Shown in pieces: positions 20,571 to 34,116 of a stretch of DNA of 64,000 bases. How positions within the stretch are numbered: the first letter of the stretch is position 1; each line of letters begins with the position of its first letter. The position numbers and the translations under genes are program-made. Source of the stretch: Desmodus rotundus (Eukaryota > Chordata > Mammalia > Chiroptera > Phyllostomidae); contig NW_026527291.1 of NCBI RefSeq assembly GCF_022682495.2, forward strand, positions 496,001-560,000. The letters run 5' to 3'. Below the pieces are notes generated by a model, which was given only the letters and a program-made list of their open reading frames with translations, did no database searches and was not told where the DNA came from.

Positions 20571-22091
20571 AGGTCACAGCAGTTTCACAGGGTCCCTGCG
20601 CACCTGTCCATGGAAACAGAAGCCCTCCCTGCCACTCAGAGGACCGTGCGATTTCCCCTAGGCCACACTGCCCAGCAGGACTCTCAGCCCCGCACAGACA
20701 GTGTGCTAAGGACAGACTTGGATACCGGGGCCCTGGGCGGGGGATTTTCCATGGAACTCTCTAAGGGCCCGGTGCCCTGTGTCGCCCGGGAGTGCCCATG
20801 CCCTTCCTTGACCCCGCAGGACACTTGCCTCCAGCAATAAGCAGCCGTCTGCCTCCACGGGGCTCAAACACCTGGGCCCGGTGTGCGGGAACCTGGCGTA
20901 CGTGGAGGCAAACCCCCAGACCCCTCTGGCCCGAACCCACCACTGCGAAGATCCCCCTTTTCTTCCATCCGTAAAGGGGCCCTCCCTGGGGAGTGGAGGA
21001 ACATGGGGAGGCCCCCAGGAGATGGCTTTTCTCCGAGCCGAGGCTGGCTCGTTTCGGGCCTATACGTGGGCCGCGCATGCGCACTCAGGCTCCAAAGCAC
21101 ACGCCTTCCTCGGCTCACCTGACCCACCCTTTAGAGGTCACAGCAGTTCCACAGGGTCCCTGGGCACCAGTCCGTGGACACAGGAGCCCTCCCTGCCACC
21201 TAAAGGACCACGCGATTTCCGCTGGGGAACACTCCCCAGAAGCACTCCCAGCCTCGCACAGACACTGTGCGCAGGATAGACTTGTGGACCAGGGGCCTGG
21301 GGGGGGGAATTTTCCAGGGAACTCGCTAAAGGCCAGGTGCCCTCTGTCGCCCTGGGAGTGCCCACGCCATCCCTTAACCCTGCAGGACACTATCATCCAG
21401 CAATAAGCAGCCCTCTGCCTCCACGGGGCTCAAAAACCTGGGCCCGTTGTGCGAGCACCTGGCGTTCGTGCAGGCAAACCCGCAGACCCCTCTGGCCCGA
21501 ACCCACCACTGCGAAGATCCCACTTTTCTTCCATCAGTAAAGGGGTCCTCCTTGAGGAGTGGAGGAACACGGGGAAGCCCCCAGGAGATGGCTTTTCTCC
21601 GAGCCGCGCCTGGCTCCTTTCGGGCCTATACGTGGGCCGCGCGTGCGCACTCAGGCTCCCCACAACAGGCCTCCCTCGGGTCACGGGGCCCACCCTTGAG
21701 GTGTCTCCTGACCCACCCTTGAGGGGTCACGTGACCCACCCACGGGGGGTCTCGTGACGCACCCCTGAGGGGTCACGTGACCCACCCCTGGGGGGTCTCG
21801 TGACCCACCCTTGAGGGGTCAGGTGACCCACCCCTGAGGGGTCACGTGACCCACACCTGCGGGGTCACGTGACCCAACCCTGGGGGGTCTCGTGACGCAC
21901 CCCTGAGGGGTCACGTGACCCACCCCTGGGGGGTCTCGTGACCCACCCCTGAGGGGTCACGTGACCCACCCTTGAGGGGTTTCGTGACCCACCCTTTTGG
22001 GGTCACGTGACCCACCCTTTTGGGGTCTCGTGACCCAGCCTTGGGAGGTCACCTGTCCCACCCTGGAGGGGTCAGGTGACCCGCCCTTGAG
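20571..22091 (+). repeat. Unit 17: long, 1521 bp, P18 array
   Basis: Core A carries a at 21041 (GAGCCGAGGCTGG), shared only with unit 37 at 49814. Core B 21135-21677, P array 21678-22091 with CACGTG in repeat 8 (unit 37 has CATGTG). Confidence 0.9.
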
Positions 22092-23565
22092 AGGTCACAG
22101 CAGTTTCACAGGGTCCCTGCGCACCTGTCCATGGAAACAGAAGCCCTCCCTGCCACTCAGAGGACCGCGCGATTACCCCTAGGCCACACTGCCCAGCAGC
22201 ACTCTCAGCCCCGCACAGACAGTGTGCTAAGGACAGACTTTGATACCGGGGCCCTGGGCGGGGGATTTTCCATGGAACTCTCTAAGGGCCCGGTGCCCTG
22301 TGTCGCCCGGGAGTGCCCAAGCCCTTCCTTGACCCCGCAGGACACTTGCATCCAGCAATAAGCAGCCGTCTGCCTCCACGGGGCTCAAACACCTGGGCCC
22401 GGTGTGCGGGAACCTGGCGTACGTGGAGGCAAACCCCAGACCCCTCTGGCCCGAACCCACCACTGGGAAGATCCCCCTTTTCTTCCATCCGTAAAGGGGC
22501 CCTCCCTGGGGAGTGGAGGGACATGGGGAGGCCCCCAGGAGATGGCTTTTCTCCGAGCTGCGGCTGGCTCGTTTCGGGCCTATACGTGGGCCGCGCATGC
22601 GCACTCAGGCTCCCAAGCACACGCCTTCCTCGGCTCACCTGACCCATCCTTTAGAGGTCACAGCAGTTCCACAGGGTCCCTGGGCACCTGTCCGAGGACA
22701 CAGGAGCCCTCCCTGTCACCTAAAGGACCACGCGATTTCCGCTGGGGAACACTCCCCAGAAGCACTCCCAGCCTCGCACAGACACTGTGCGCAGGATAGA
22801 CTTGTGGACCAGGGGCCTGGGGGGGGGAATTTTCCAGGGAACTCTCTAAAGGCCAGGTGCCCTCTGTCGCCCTGGGAGTGCCCACGCCATCCCTTAACCC
22901 TGCAGGACACTATCATCCAGCAATAAGCAGCCCTCTGCCTCCACGGGGCTCAAACACCTGGGGCCGTTGTGCGAGCACCTGGCGTTCGTGCAGGCAAACC
23001 CGCAGACCCCTCTGGCCCGAACCCACCACTGCGAAGATCCCACTTTTCTTCCATCCGTAAAGGGGTCCTCCTTGAGGAGTGGAGGAACACGGGGAGGCCC
23101 CCAGGAGATGGCTTTTCTCCGAGCCGCGGCTGGCTCCTTTCGGGCCCAAACGTGGGCCGCGCGTGCGCACTCAGGCTCCCCACAACAGGCCGCCCTCGGG
23201 TCACGGGGCCCACCCTTGTGGTGTCTCCTGACCCACCCATGAGGGGTCAAGTGACCCACGCCCGGGGGGTCTCGTGACCCACCCCTGAGGTGTCACGTGA
23301 CCCACCCCTGGGGGGTCTCGTGACCCACCCTTGAGGGGTCACGTGACCCACCCCTGAGGGGTCACGTGACCCACACCTGCGGGGTCACGTGACCCACCCC
23401 CGGGGGGTCTCGTGACGCACCCCTGAGGGGTCACGTGACCCACCCTTGAGGGGTTTCGTGACCCACCCTTTTGGTGTCACGTGACCCACCCTTTTGGGGT
23501 CTCGTGACCCACCCTTGGGAAGTCACCTGTCCCACCCTGGAGGGGTCAGGTTACCCGACCTTGAG
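22092..23565 (+). repeat. Unit 18: long, 1474 bp, Q16 array
   Basis: Core A deletion form with CCACTGGGAAG. Core B 22655-23197 with a private g at 23192. Array 23198-23565 with c at 23401, shared only with unit 38 at 52174. Confidence 0.9.
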
Positions 23566-25086
23566 AGGTCACAGCAGTTTCACAGGGTCCCTGCGCACCT
23601 GTCCATGGAAACAGAAGCCCTCCCTGCCACTCAGAGGACCGCGCGATTACCCCTAGGCCACACTGCCCAGCAGCACTCTCAGCCCCGCACAGACAGTGTG
23701 CTAAGGACAGACTTTGATACCGGGGCCCTGGGCGGGGGATTTTCCATGGAACTCTCTAAGGGCCCGGTGCCCTGTGTCGCCCGGGAGTGCCCAAGCCCTT
23801 CCTTGACCCCGCAGGACACTTGCATCCAGCAATAAGCAGCCGTCTGCCTCCACGGGGCTCAAACACCTGGGCCCGGTGTGCGGGAACCTGGCGTACGTGG
23901 AGGCAAACCCCCAGACCCCTCTGGCCCGAACCCACCACTGCGAAGATCCCCCTTTTCTTCCATCCGTAAAGGGGCCCTCCCTGGGGAGTGGAGGAACATG
24001 GGGAGGCCCCCAGGAGATGGCTTTTCTCCGAGCCGCGGCTGGCTCGTTTCGGGCCTATACGTGGGCCGCGCATGCGCACTCAGGCTCCAAAGCACACGCC
24101 TTCCTCGGCTCACCTGACCCACCCTTTAGAGGTCACAGCAGTTCCACAGGGTCCCTGGGCACCAGTCCGTGGACACAGGAGCCCTCCCTGCCACCTAAAG
24201 GACCACGCGATTTCCGCTGGGGAACACTCCCCAGAAGCACTCCCAGCCTCGCACAGACACTGTGCGCAGGATAGACTTGTGGACCAGGGGCCTGGGGGGG
24301 GGAATTTTCCAGGGAACTCGCTAAAGGCCAGGTGCCCTCTGTCGCCCTGGGAGTGCCCACGCCATCCCTTAACCCTGCAGGACACTATCATCCAGCAATA
24401 AGCAGCCCTCTGCCTCCACGGGGCTCAAACACCTGGGGCCGTTGTGCGAGCACCTGGCGTTCGTGCAGGCAAACCCGCAGACCCCTCTGGCCCGAACCCA
24501 CCACTGCGAAGATCCCACTTTTCTTCCATCCGTAAAGGGGTCCTCCTTGAGGAGTGGAGGAACACGGGGAGGCCCCCAGGAGATGGCTTTTCTCCGAGCC
24601 GCGGCTGGCTCCTTTCGGGCCCATACGTGGGCCGCGCGTGCGCACTCAGGCTCCCCACAACAGGCCTCCCTCGGGTCACGGGGCCCACCCTTGTGGTGTC
24701 TCCTGACCCACCCATGAGGGGTCAAGTGACCCACGCCCGGGGGGTCTCGTGACCCACCCCTGAGGTGTCACGTGACCCACCCCTGGGGGGTCTCGTGACC
24801 CACCCTTGAGGGGTCACGTGACCCACCCCTGAGGGGTCACGTGACCCACACCTGCGGGGTCACGTGACCCACCCCTGGGGGGTCTCGTGACGCACCCCTG
24901 AGGGGTCACGTGACCCACCCCTGGGGGGTCTCGTGACGCACCCCTGAGGGGTCACGTGACCCACCCTTGAGGGGTTTCGTGACCCACCCTTTTGGTGTCA
25001 CGTGACCCACCCTTTTGGGGTCTCGTGACCCACCCTTGGGAAGTCACCTGTCCCACCCTGGAGGGGTCAGGTTACCCGACCTTGAG
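23566..25086 (+). repeat. Unit 19: long, 1521 bp, Q18 array
   Basis: Core A 23566-24106, core B 24130-24672, Q array 24673-25086. Confidence 0.9.
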
Positions 25087-26560
25087 AGGTCACAGCAGTT
25101 TCACAGGGTCCCTGCGCACCTGTCCATGGAAACAGAAGCCCTCCCTGCCACTCAGAGGACCGCGCGATTACCCCTAGGCCACACTGCCCAGCAGCACTCT
25201 CAGCCCCGCACAGACAGTGTGCTAAGGACAGACTTGGATACCGGGGCCCTGGGCGGGGGATTTTCCATGGAACTCTCTAAGGGCCCGGTGCCCTGTGTCG
25301 CCCGGGAGTGCCCAAGCCCTTCCTTGACCCCGCAGGACACTTGCATCCAGCAATAAGCAGCCGTCTGCCTCCACGGGGCTCAAACACCTGGGCCCGGTGT
25401 GCGGGAACCTGGCGTACGTGGAGGCAAACCCCCAGACCCCTCTGGCCCGAACCCACCACTCGAAGATCCCCCTTTTCTTCCATCCGTAAAGGGGCCCTCC
25501 CTGGGGAGTGGAGGAACATGGGGAGGCCCCCAGGAGATGGCTTTTCTCCGAGCCGCGGCTGGCTCGTTTCGGGCCTATACGTGGGCCGCGCATGCGCACT
25601 CAGGCTCCCAAGCACACGCCTTCCTCGGCTCACCTGACCCATCCTTTAGAGGTCACAGCAGTTCCACAGGGTCCCTGGGCACCTGTCCGAGGACACAGGA
25701 GCCCTCCCTGTCACCTAAAGGACCACGCGATTTCCGCTGGGGAACACTCCCCAGAAGCACTCCCAGCCTCGCACAGACACTGTGCGCAGGATAGACTTGT
25801 GGACCAGGGGCCTGGGGGGGGGAATTTTCCAGGGAACTCTCTAAAGGCCAGGTGCCCTCTGTCGCCCTGGGAGTGCCCACGCCATCCCTTAACCCTGCAG
25901 GACACTATCATCCAGCAATAAGCAGCCCTCTGCCTCCACGGGGCTCAAACACCTGGGGCCGTTGTGCGAGCACCTGGCGTTCGTGCAGGCAAACCCGCAG
26001 ACCCCTCTGGCCCGAACCCACCACTGCGAAGATCCCACTTTTCTTCCATCCGTAAAGGGGTCCTCCTTGAGGAGTGGAGGAACACGGGGAGGCCCCCAGG
26101 AGATGGCTTTTCTCCGAGCCGCGGCTGGCTCCTTTCGGGCCCAAACGTGGGCCGCGCGTGCGCACTCAGGCTCCCCACAACAGGCCTCCCTCGGGTCACG
26201 GGGCCCACCCTTGTGGTGTCTCCTGACCCACCCATGAGGGGTCAAGTGACCCACGCCCGGGGGGTCTCGTGACCCACCCCTGAGGTGTCACGTGACCCAC
26301 CCCTGGGGGGTCTCGTGACCCACCCTTGAGGGGTCACGTGACCCACCCCTGAGGGGTCACGTGACCCACACCTGCGGGGTCACGTGACCCACCCCTGGGG
26401 GGTCTCGTGACGCACCCCTGAGGGGTCACGTGACCCACCCTTGAGGGGTTTCGTGACCCACCCTTTTGGTGTCACGTGACCCACCCTTTTGGGGTCTCGT
26501 GACCCACCCTTGGGAAGTCACCTGTCCCACCCTGGAGGGGTCAGGTTACCCGACCTTGAG
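25087..26560 (+). repeat. Unit 20: long, 1474 bp, Q16 array
   Basis: Core A one base short (CCACTCGAAG). Core B 25650-26192, array 26193-26560. Units 18-19 and 20-21 form two tandem 2995-bp pairs. Confidence 0.9.
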
Positions 26561-28081
26561 AGGTCACAGCAGTTTCACAGGGTCCCTGCGCACCTGTCCA
26601 TGGAAACAGAAGCCCTCCCTGCCACTCAGAGGACCGCGCGATTACCCCTAGGCCACACTGCCCAGCAGCACTCTCAGCCCCGCACAGACAGTGTGCTAAG
26701 GACAGACTTTGATACCGGGGCCCTGGGCGGGGGATTTTCCATGGAACTCTCTAAGGGCCCGGTGCCCTGTGTCGCCCGGGAGTGCCCAAGCCCTTCCTTG
26801 ACCCCGCAGGACACTTGCATCCAGCAATAAGCAGCCGTCTGCCTCCACGGGGCTCAAACACCTGGGCCCGGTGTGCGGGAACCTGGCGTACGTGGAGGCA
26901 AACCCCCAGACCCCTCTGGCCCGAACCCACCACTGCGAAGATCCCCCTTTTCTTCCATCCGTAAAGGGGCCCTCCCTGGGGAGTGGAGGAACATGGGGAG
27001 GCCCCCAGGAGATGGCTTTTCTCCGAGCCGCGGCTGGCTCGTTTCGGGCCTATACGTGGGCCGCGCATGCGCACTCAGGCTCCAAAGCACACGCCTTCCT
27101 CGGCTCACCTGACCCACCCTTTAGAGGTCACAGCAGTTCCACAGGGTCCCTGGGCACCAGTCCGTGGACACAGGAGCCCTCCCTGCCACCTAAAGGACCA
27201 CGCGATTTCCGCTGGGGAACACTCCCCAGAAGCACTCCCAGCCTCGCACAGACACTGTGCGCAGGATAGACTTGTGGACCAGGGGCCTGGGGGGGGGAAT
27301 TTTCCAGGGAACTCGCTAAAGGCCAGGTGCCCTCTGTCGCCCTGGGAGTGCCCACGCCATCCCTTAACCCTGCAGGACACTATCATCCAGCAATAAGCAG
27401 CCCTCTGCCTCCACGGGGCTCAAACACCTGGGGCCGTTGTGCGAGCACCAGGCGTTCGTGCAGGCAAACCCCCAGACCCCTCTGGCCCGAACCCACCACT
27501 GCGAAGATCCCACTTTTCTTCCATCCGTAAAGGGGTCCTCCTTGAGGAGTGGAGGAACACGGGGAGGCCCCCAGGAGATGGCTTTTCTCCGAGCCGCGGC
27601 TGGCTCCTTTCGGGCCCATACGTGGGCCGCGCGTGCGCACTCAGGCTCCCCACAACAGGCCTCCCTCGGGTCACGGGGCCCACCCTTGTGGTGTCTCCTG
27701 ACCCACCCATGAGGGGTCAAGTGACCCACGCCCGGGGGGTCTCGTGACCCACCCCTGAGGTGTCACGTGACCCACCCCTGGGGGGTCTCGTGACCCACCC
27801 TTGAGGGGTCACGTGACCCACCCCTGAGGGGTCACGTGACCCACACCTGCGGGGTCACGTGACCCACCCCTGGGGGGTCTCGTGACGCACCCCTGAGGGG
27901 TCACGTGACCCACCCCTGGGGGGTCTCGTGACGCACCCCTGAGGGGTCACGTGACCCACCCTTGAGGGGTTTCGTGACCCACCCTTTTGGTGTCACGTGA
28001 CCCACCCTTTTGGGGTCTCGTGACCCACCCTTGGGAAGTCACCTGTCCCACCCTGGAGGGGTCAGGTTACCCGACCTTGAG
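26561..28081 (+). repeat. Unit 21: long, 1521 bp, Q18 array
   Basis: Core B 27125-27667 carries a at 27450 and c at 27472, a pair shared only with units 42 and 45. Q array 27668-28081. Confidence 0.9.
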
Positions 28082-29601
28082 AGGTCACAGCAGTTTCACA
28101 GGGTCCCTGCGCACCTGTCCATGGAAACAGAAGCCCTCCCTGCCACTCAGAGGACCGCGCGATTACCCCTAGGCCACACTGCCCAGCAGCACTCTCAGCC
28201 CCGCACAGACAGTGTGCTAAGGACAGACTTGGATACCGGGGCCCTGGGCGGGGGATTTTCCATGGAACTCTCTAAGGGCCCGGTGCCCTGTGTCGCCCGG
28301 GAGTGCCCAAGCCCTTCCTTGACCCCGCAGGACACTTGCATCCAGCAATAAGCAGCCGTCTGCCTCCACGGGGCTCAAACACCTGGGCCCGGTGTGCGGG
28401 AACCTGGCGTACGTGGAGGCAAACCCCCAGACCCCTCTGGCCCGAACCCACCACTCGAAGATCCCCCTTTTCTTCCATCCGTAAAGGGGCCCTCCCTGGG
28501 GAGTGGAGGAACATGGGGAGGCCCCCAGGAGATGGCTTTTCTCCGAGCCGCGGCTGGCTCGTTTCGGGCCTATACGTGGGCCGCGCATGCGCACTCAGGC
28601 TCCAAAGCACACGCCTTCCTCGGCTCACCTGACCCACCCTTTAGAGGTCACAGCAGTTCCACAGAGTCCCTGGGCACCAGTCCGTGGACACAGGAGCCCT
28701 CCCTGCCACCTAAAGGACCACGCGATTTCCGCTGGGGAACACTCCCCAGAAGCACTCCCAGCCTCGCACAGACACTGTGCGCAGGATAGACTTGTGGACC
28801 AGGGGCCTGGGGGGGGGAATTTTCCAGGGAACTCGCTAAAGGCCAGGTGCCCTCTGTCGCCCTGGGAGTGCCCACGCCATCCCTTAACCCTGCAGGACAC
28901 TATCATCCAGCAATAAGCAGCCCTCTGCCTCCACGGGGCTCAAAAACCTGGGCCCGTTGTGCGAGCACCTGGCGTTCGTGCAGGCAAACCCGCAGACCCC
29001 TCTGGCCCGAACCCACCACTGCGAAGATCCCACTTTTCTTCCATCAGTAAAGGGGTCCTCCTTGAGGAGTGGAGGAACACGGGGAAGCCCCCAGGAGATG
29101 GCTTTTCTCCGAGCCGCGCCTGGCTCCTTTCGGGCCTATACGTGGGCCGCGCGTGCGCACTCAGGCTCCCCACAACAGGCCTCCCTCGGGTCACGGGGCC
29201 CACCCTTGAGGTGTCTCCTGACCCACCCTTGAGGGGTCACGTGACCCACCCACGGGGGGTCTCGTGACGCACCCCTGAGGGGTCACGTGACCCACCCCTG
29301 GGGGGTCTCGTGACCCACCCTTGAGGGGTCAGGTGACCCACCCCTGAGGGGTCATGTGACCCACACCTGCGGGGTCACGTGACCCAACCCTGGGGGGTCT
29401 CGTGACGCACCCCTGAGGGGTCACGTGACCCACCCCTGGGGGGTCTCGTGACCCACCCCTGAGGGGTCACGTGACCCACCCTTGAGGGGTTTCGTGACCC
29501 ACCCTTTTGGGGTCACGTGACCCACCCTTTTGGGGTCTCGTGACCCAGCCTTGGGAGGTCACCTGTCCCACCCTGGAGGGGTCAGGTGACCCGCCCTTGA
29601 G
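28082..29601 (+). repeat. Unit 22: long, 1520 bp, P18 array
   Basis: Core A one base short (CCACTCGAAG) with the CACAGAGTCC variant, as in units 4, 35 and 46. Core B 28645-29187, P array 29188-29601 (CATGTG in repeat 8). Confidence 0.9.
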
Positions 29602-31121
29602 AGGTCACAGCAGTTTCACAGGGTCCCTGCGCACCTGTCCATGGAAACAGAAGCCCTCCCTGCCACTCAGAGGACCGCGCGATTACCCCTAGGCCACACT
29701 GCCCAGCAGCACTCTCAGCCCCGCACAGACAGTGTGCTAAGGACAGACTTTGATACCGGGGCCCTGGGCGGGGGATTTTCCATGGAACTCTCTAAGGGCC
29801 CGGTGCCCTGTGTCGCCCGGGAGTGCCCAAGCCCTTCCTTGACCCCGCAGGACACTTGCATCCAGCAATAAGCAGCCGTCTGCCTCCACGGGGCTCAAAC
29901 ACCTGGGCCCGGTGTGCGGGAACCTGGCGTACGTGGAGGCAAACCCCAGACCCCTCTGGCCCGAACCCACCACTGGGAAGATCCCCCTTTTCTTCCATCC
30001 GTAAAGGGGCCCTCCCTGGGGAGTGGAGGGACATGGGGAGGCCCCCAGGAGATGGCTTTTCTCCGAGCTGCGGCTGGCTCGTTTCGGGCCTATACGTGGG
30101 CCGCGCATGCGCACTCAGGCTCCCAAGCACACGCCTTCCTCGGCTCACCTGACCCATCCTTTAGAGGTCACAGCAGTTCCACAGGGTCCCTGGGCACCTG
30201 TCCGAGGACACAGGAGCCCTCCCTGTCACCTAAAGGACCACGCGATTTCCGCTGGGGAACACTCCCCAGAAGCACTCCCAGCCTCGCACAGACACTGTGC
30301 GCAGGATAGACTTGTGGACCAGGGGCCTGGGGGGGGGAATTTTCCAGGGAACTCTCTAAAGGCCAGGTGCCCTCTGTCGCCCTGGGAGTGCCCACGCCAT
30401 CCCTTAACCCTGCAGGACACTATCATCCAGCAATAAGCAGCCCTCTGCCTCCACGGGGCTCAAACACCTGGGGCCGTTGTGCGAGCACCTGGCGTTCGTG
30501 CAGGCAAACCCGCAGACCCCTCTGGCCCGAACCCACCACTGCGAAGATCCCACTTTTCTTCCATCCGTAAAGGGGTCCTCCTTGAGGAGTGGAGGAACAC
30601 GGGGAGGCCCCCAGGAGATGGCTTTTCTCCGAGCCGCGGCTGGCTCCTTTCGGGCCCAAACGTGGGCCGCGCGTGCGCACTCAGGCTCCCCACAACAGGC
30701 CTCCCTCGGGTCACGGGGCCCACCCTTGTGGTGTCTCCTGACCCACCCATGAGGGGTCAAGTGACCCACGCCCGGGGGGTCTCGTGACCCACCCCTGAGG
30801 TGTCACGTGACCCACCCCTGGGGGGTCTCGTGACCCACCCTTGAGGGGTCACGTGACCCACCCCTGAGGGGTCACGTGACCCACACCTGCGGGGTCACGT
30901 GACCCACCCCTGGGGGGTCTCGTGACGCACCCCTGAGGGGTCACGTGACCCACCCCTGGGGGGTCTCGTGACGCACCCCTGAGGGGTCACGTGACCCACC
31001 CTTGAGGGGTTTCGTGACCCACCCTTTTGGTGTCACGTGACCCACCCTTTTGGGGTCTCGTGACCCACCCTTGGGAAGTCACCTGTCCCACCCTGGAGGG
31101 GTCAGGTTACCCGACCTTGAG
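29602..31121 (+). repeat. Unit 23: long, 1520 bp, Q18 array
   Basis: Core A deletion form with CCACTGGGAAG. Core B 30165-30707, Q array 30708-31121. Counterpart of unit 32 at +12,889 bp. Confidence 0.9.
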
Positions 31122-32642
31122 AGGTCACAGCAGTTTCACAGGGTCCCTGCGCACCTGTCCATGGAAACAGAAGCCCTCCCTGCCACTCAGAGGACCGCGC
31201 GATTACCCCTAGGCCACACTGCCCAGCAGCACTCTCAGCCCCGCACAGACAGTGTGCTAAGGACAGACTTTGATACCGGGGCCCTGGGCGGGGGATTTTC
31301 CATGGAACTCTCTAAGGGCCCGGTGCCCTGTGTCGCCCGGGAGTGCCCAAGCCCTTCCTTGACCCCGCAGGACACTTGCATCCAGCAATAAGCAGCCGTC
31401 TGCCTCCACGGGGCTCAAACACCTGGGCCCGGTGTGCGGGAACCTGGCGTACGTGGAGGCAAACCCCCAGACCCCTCTGGCCCGAACCCACCACTGCGAA
31501 GATCCCCCTTTTCTTCCATCCGTAAAGGGGCCCTCCCTGGGGAGTGGAGGAACATGGGGAGGCCCCCAGGAGATGGCTTTTCTCCGAGCCGCGGCTGGCT
31601 CGTTTCGGGCCTATACGTGGGCCGCGCATGCGCACTCAGGCTCCAAAGCACACGCCTTCCTCGGCTCACCTGACCCACCCTTTAGAGGTCACAGCAGTTC
31701 CACAGGGTCCCTGGGCACCAGTCCGTGGACACAGGAGCCCTCCCTGCCACCTAAAGGACCACGCGATTTCCGCTGGGGAACACTCCCCAGAAGCACTCCC
31801 AGCCTCGCACAGACACTGTGCGCAGGATAGACTTGTGGACCAGGGGCCTGGGGGGGGGAATTTTCCAGGGAACTCTCTAAAGGCCAGGTGCCCTCTGTCG
31901 CCCTGGGAGTGCCCACGCCATCCCTTAACCCTGCAGGACACTATCATCCAGCAATAAGCAGCCCTCTGCCTCCACGGGGCTCAAACACCTGGGGCCGTTG
32001 TGCGAGCACCTGGCGTTCGTGCAGGCAAACCCGCAGACCCCTCTGGCCCGAACCCACCACTGCGAAGATCCCACTTTTCTTCCATCAGTAAAGGGGTCCT
32101 CCTTGAGGAGTGGAGGAACACGGGGAAGCCCCCAGGAGATGGCTTTTCTCCGAGCCGCGCCTGGCTCCTTTCGGGCCTATACGTGGGCCGCGCGTGCGCA
32201 CTCAGGCTCCCCACAACAGGCCTCCCTCGGGTCACGGGGCCCACCCTTGAGGTGTCTCCTGACCCACCCTTGAGGGGTCACGTGACCCACCCACGGGGGG
32301 TCTCGTGACGCACCCCTGAGGGGTCACGTGACCCACCCCTGGGGGGTCTCGTGACCCACCCTTGAGGGGTCAGGTGACCCACCCCTGAGGGGTCATGTGA
32401 CCCACACCTGCGGGGTCACGTGACCCAACCCTGGGGGGTCTCGTGACGCACCCCTGAGGGGTCACGTGACCCACCCCTGGGGGGTCTCGTGACCCACCCC
32501 TGAGGGGTCACGTGACCCACCCTTGAGGGGTTTCGTGACCCACCCTTTTGGGGTCACGTGACCCACCCTTTTGGGGTCTCGTGACCCAGCCTTGGGAGGT
32601 CACCTGTCCCACCCTGGAGGGGTCAGGTGACCCGCCCTTGAG
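31122..32642 (+). repeat. Unit 24: long, 1521 bp, P18 array, mosaic core B
   Basis: Core B 31686-32228 begins with the Q16-linked GGAACTCTCTAAAGG (t at 31876) but ends P-linked. Only unit 33 (t at 44765) has the same mosaic. P array 32229-32642. Confidence 0.9.
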
Positions 32643-34116
32643 AGGTCACAGCAGTTTCACAGGGTCCCTGCGCACCTGTCCATGGAAACAGAAGCCCTCC
32701 CTGCCACTCAGAGGACCGCGCGATTACCCCTAGGCCACACTGCCCAGCAGCACTCTCAGCCCCGCACAGACAGTGTGCTAAGGACAGACTTTGATACCGG
32801 GGCCCTGGGCGGGGGATTTTCCATGGAACTCTCTAAGGGCCCGGTGCCCTGTGTCGCCCGGGAGTGCCCAAGCCCTTCCTTGACCCCGCAGGACACTTGC
32901 ATCCAGCAATAAGCAGCCGTCTGCCTCCACGGGGCTCAAACACCTGGGCCCGGTGTGCGGGAACCTGGCGTACGTGGAGGCAAACCCCAGACCCCTCTGG
33001 CCCGAACCCACCACTGGGAAGATCCCCCTTTTCTTCCATCCGTAAAGGGGCCCTCCCTGGGGAGTGGAGGGACATGGGGAGGCCCCCAGGAGATGGCTTT
33101 TCTCCGAGCTGCGGCTGGCTCGTTTCGGGCCTATACGTGGGCCGCGCATGCGCACTCAGGCTCCCAAGCACACGCCTTCCTCGGCTCACCTGACCCATCC
33201 TTTAGAGGTCACAGCAGTTCCACAGGGTCCCTGGGCACCTGTCCGAGGACACAGGAGCCCTCCCTGTCACCTAAAGGACCACGCGATTTCCGCTGGGGAA
33301 CACTCCCCAGAAGCACTCCCAGCCTCGCACAGACACTGTGCGCAGGATAGACTTGTGGACCAGGGGCCTGGGGGGGGGAATTTTCCAGGGAACTCTCTAA
33401 AGGCCAGGTGCCCTCTGTCGCCCTGGGAGTGCCCACGCCATCCCTTAACCCTGCAGGACACTATCATCCAGCAATAAGCAGCCCTCTGCCTCCACGGGGC
33501 TCAAACACCTGGGGCCGTTGTGCGAGCACCTGGCGTTCGTGCAGGCAAACCCGCAGACCCCTCTGGCCCGAACCCACCACTGCGAAGATCCCACTTTTCT
33601 TCCATCCGTAAAGGGGTCCTCCTTGAGGAGTGGAGGAACACGGGGAGGCCCCCAGGAGATGGCTTTTCTCCGAGCCGCGGCTGGCTCCTTTCGGGCCCAA
33701 ACGTGGGCCGCGCGTGCGCACTCAGGCTCCCCACAACAGGCCTCCCTCGGGTCACGGGGCCCACCCTTGTGGTGTCTCCTGACCCACCCATGAGGGGTCA
33801 AGTGACCCACGCCCGGGGGGTCTCGTGACCCACCCCTGAGGTGTCACGTGACCCACCCCTGGGGGGTCTCGTGACCCACCCTTGAGGGGTCACGTGACCC
33901 ACCCCTGAGGGGTCACGTGACCCACACCTGCGGGGTCACGTGACCCAACCCTGGGGGGTCTCGTGACGCACCCCTGAGGGGTCACGTGACCCACCCTTGA
34001 GGGGTTTCGTGACCCACCCTTTTGGTGTCACGTGACCCACCCTTTTGGGGTCTCGTGACCCACCCTTGGGAAGTCACCTGTCCCACCCTGGAGGGGTCAG
34101 GTTACCCGACCTTGAG
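32643..34116 (+). repeat. Unit 25: long, 1474 bp, Q16 array
   Basis: Core B 33206-33748, array 33749-34116. Repeat 9 has ACCCAACCC, otherwise a P-array mark, so the Q array is itself mosaic. Unit 27 is the same. Confidence 0.9.
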
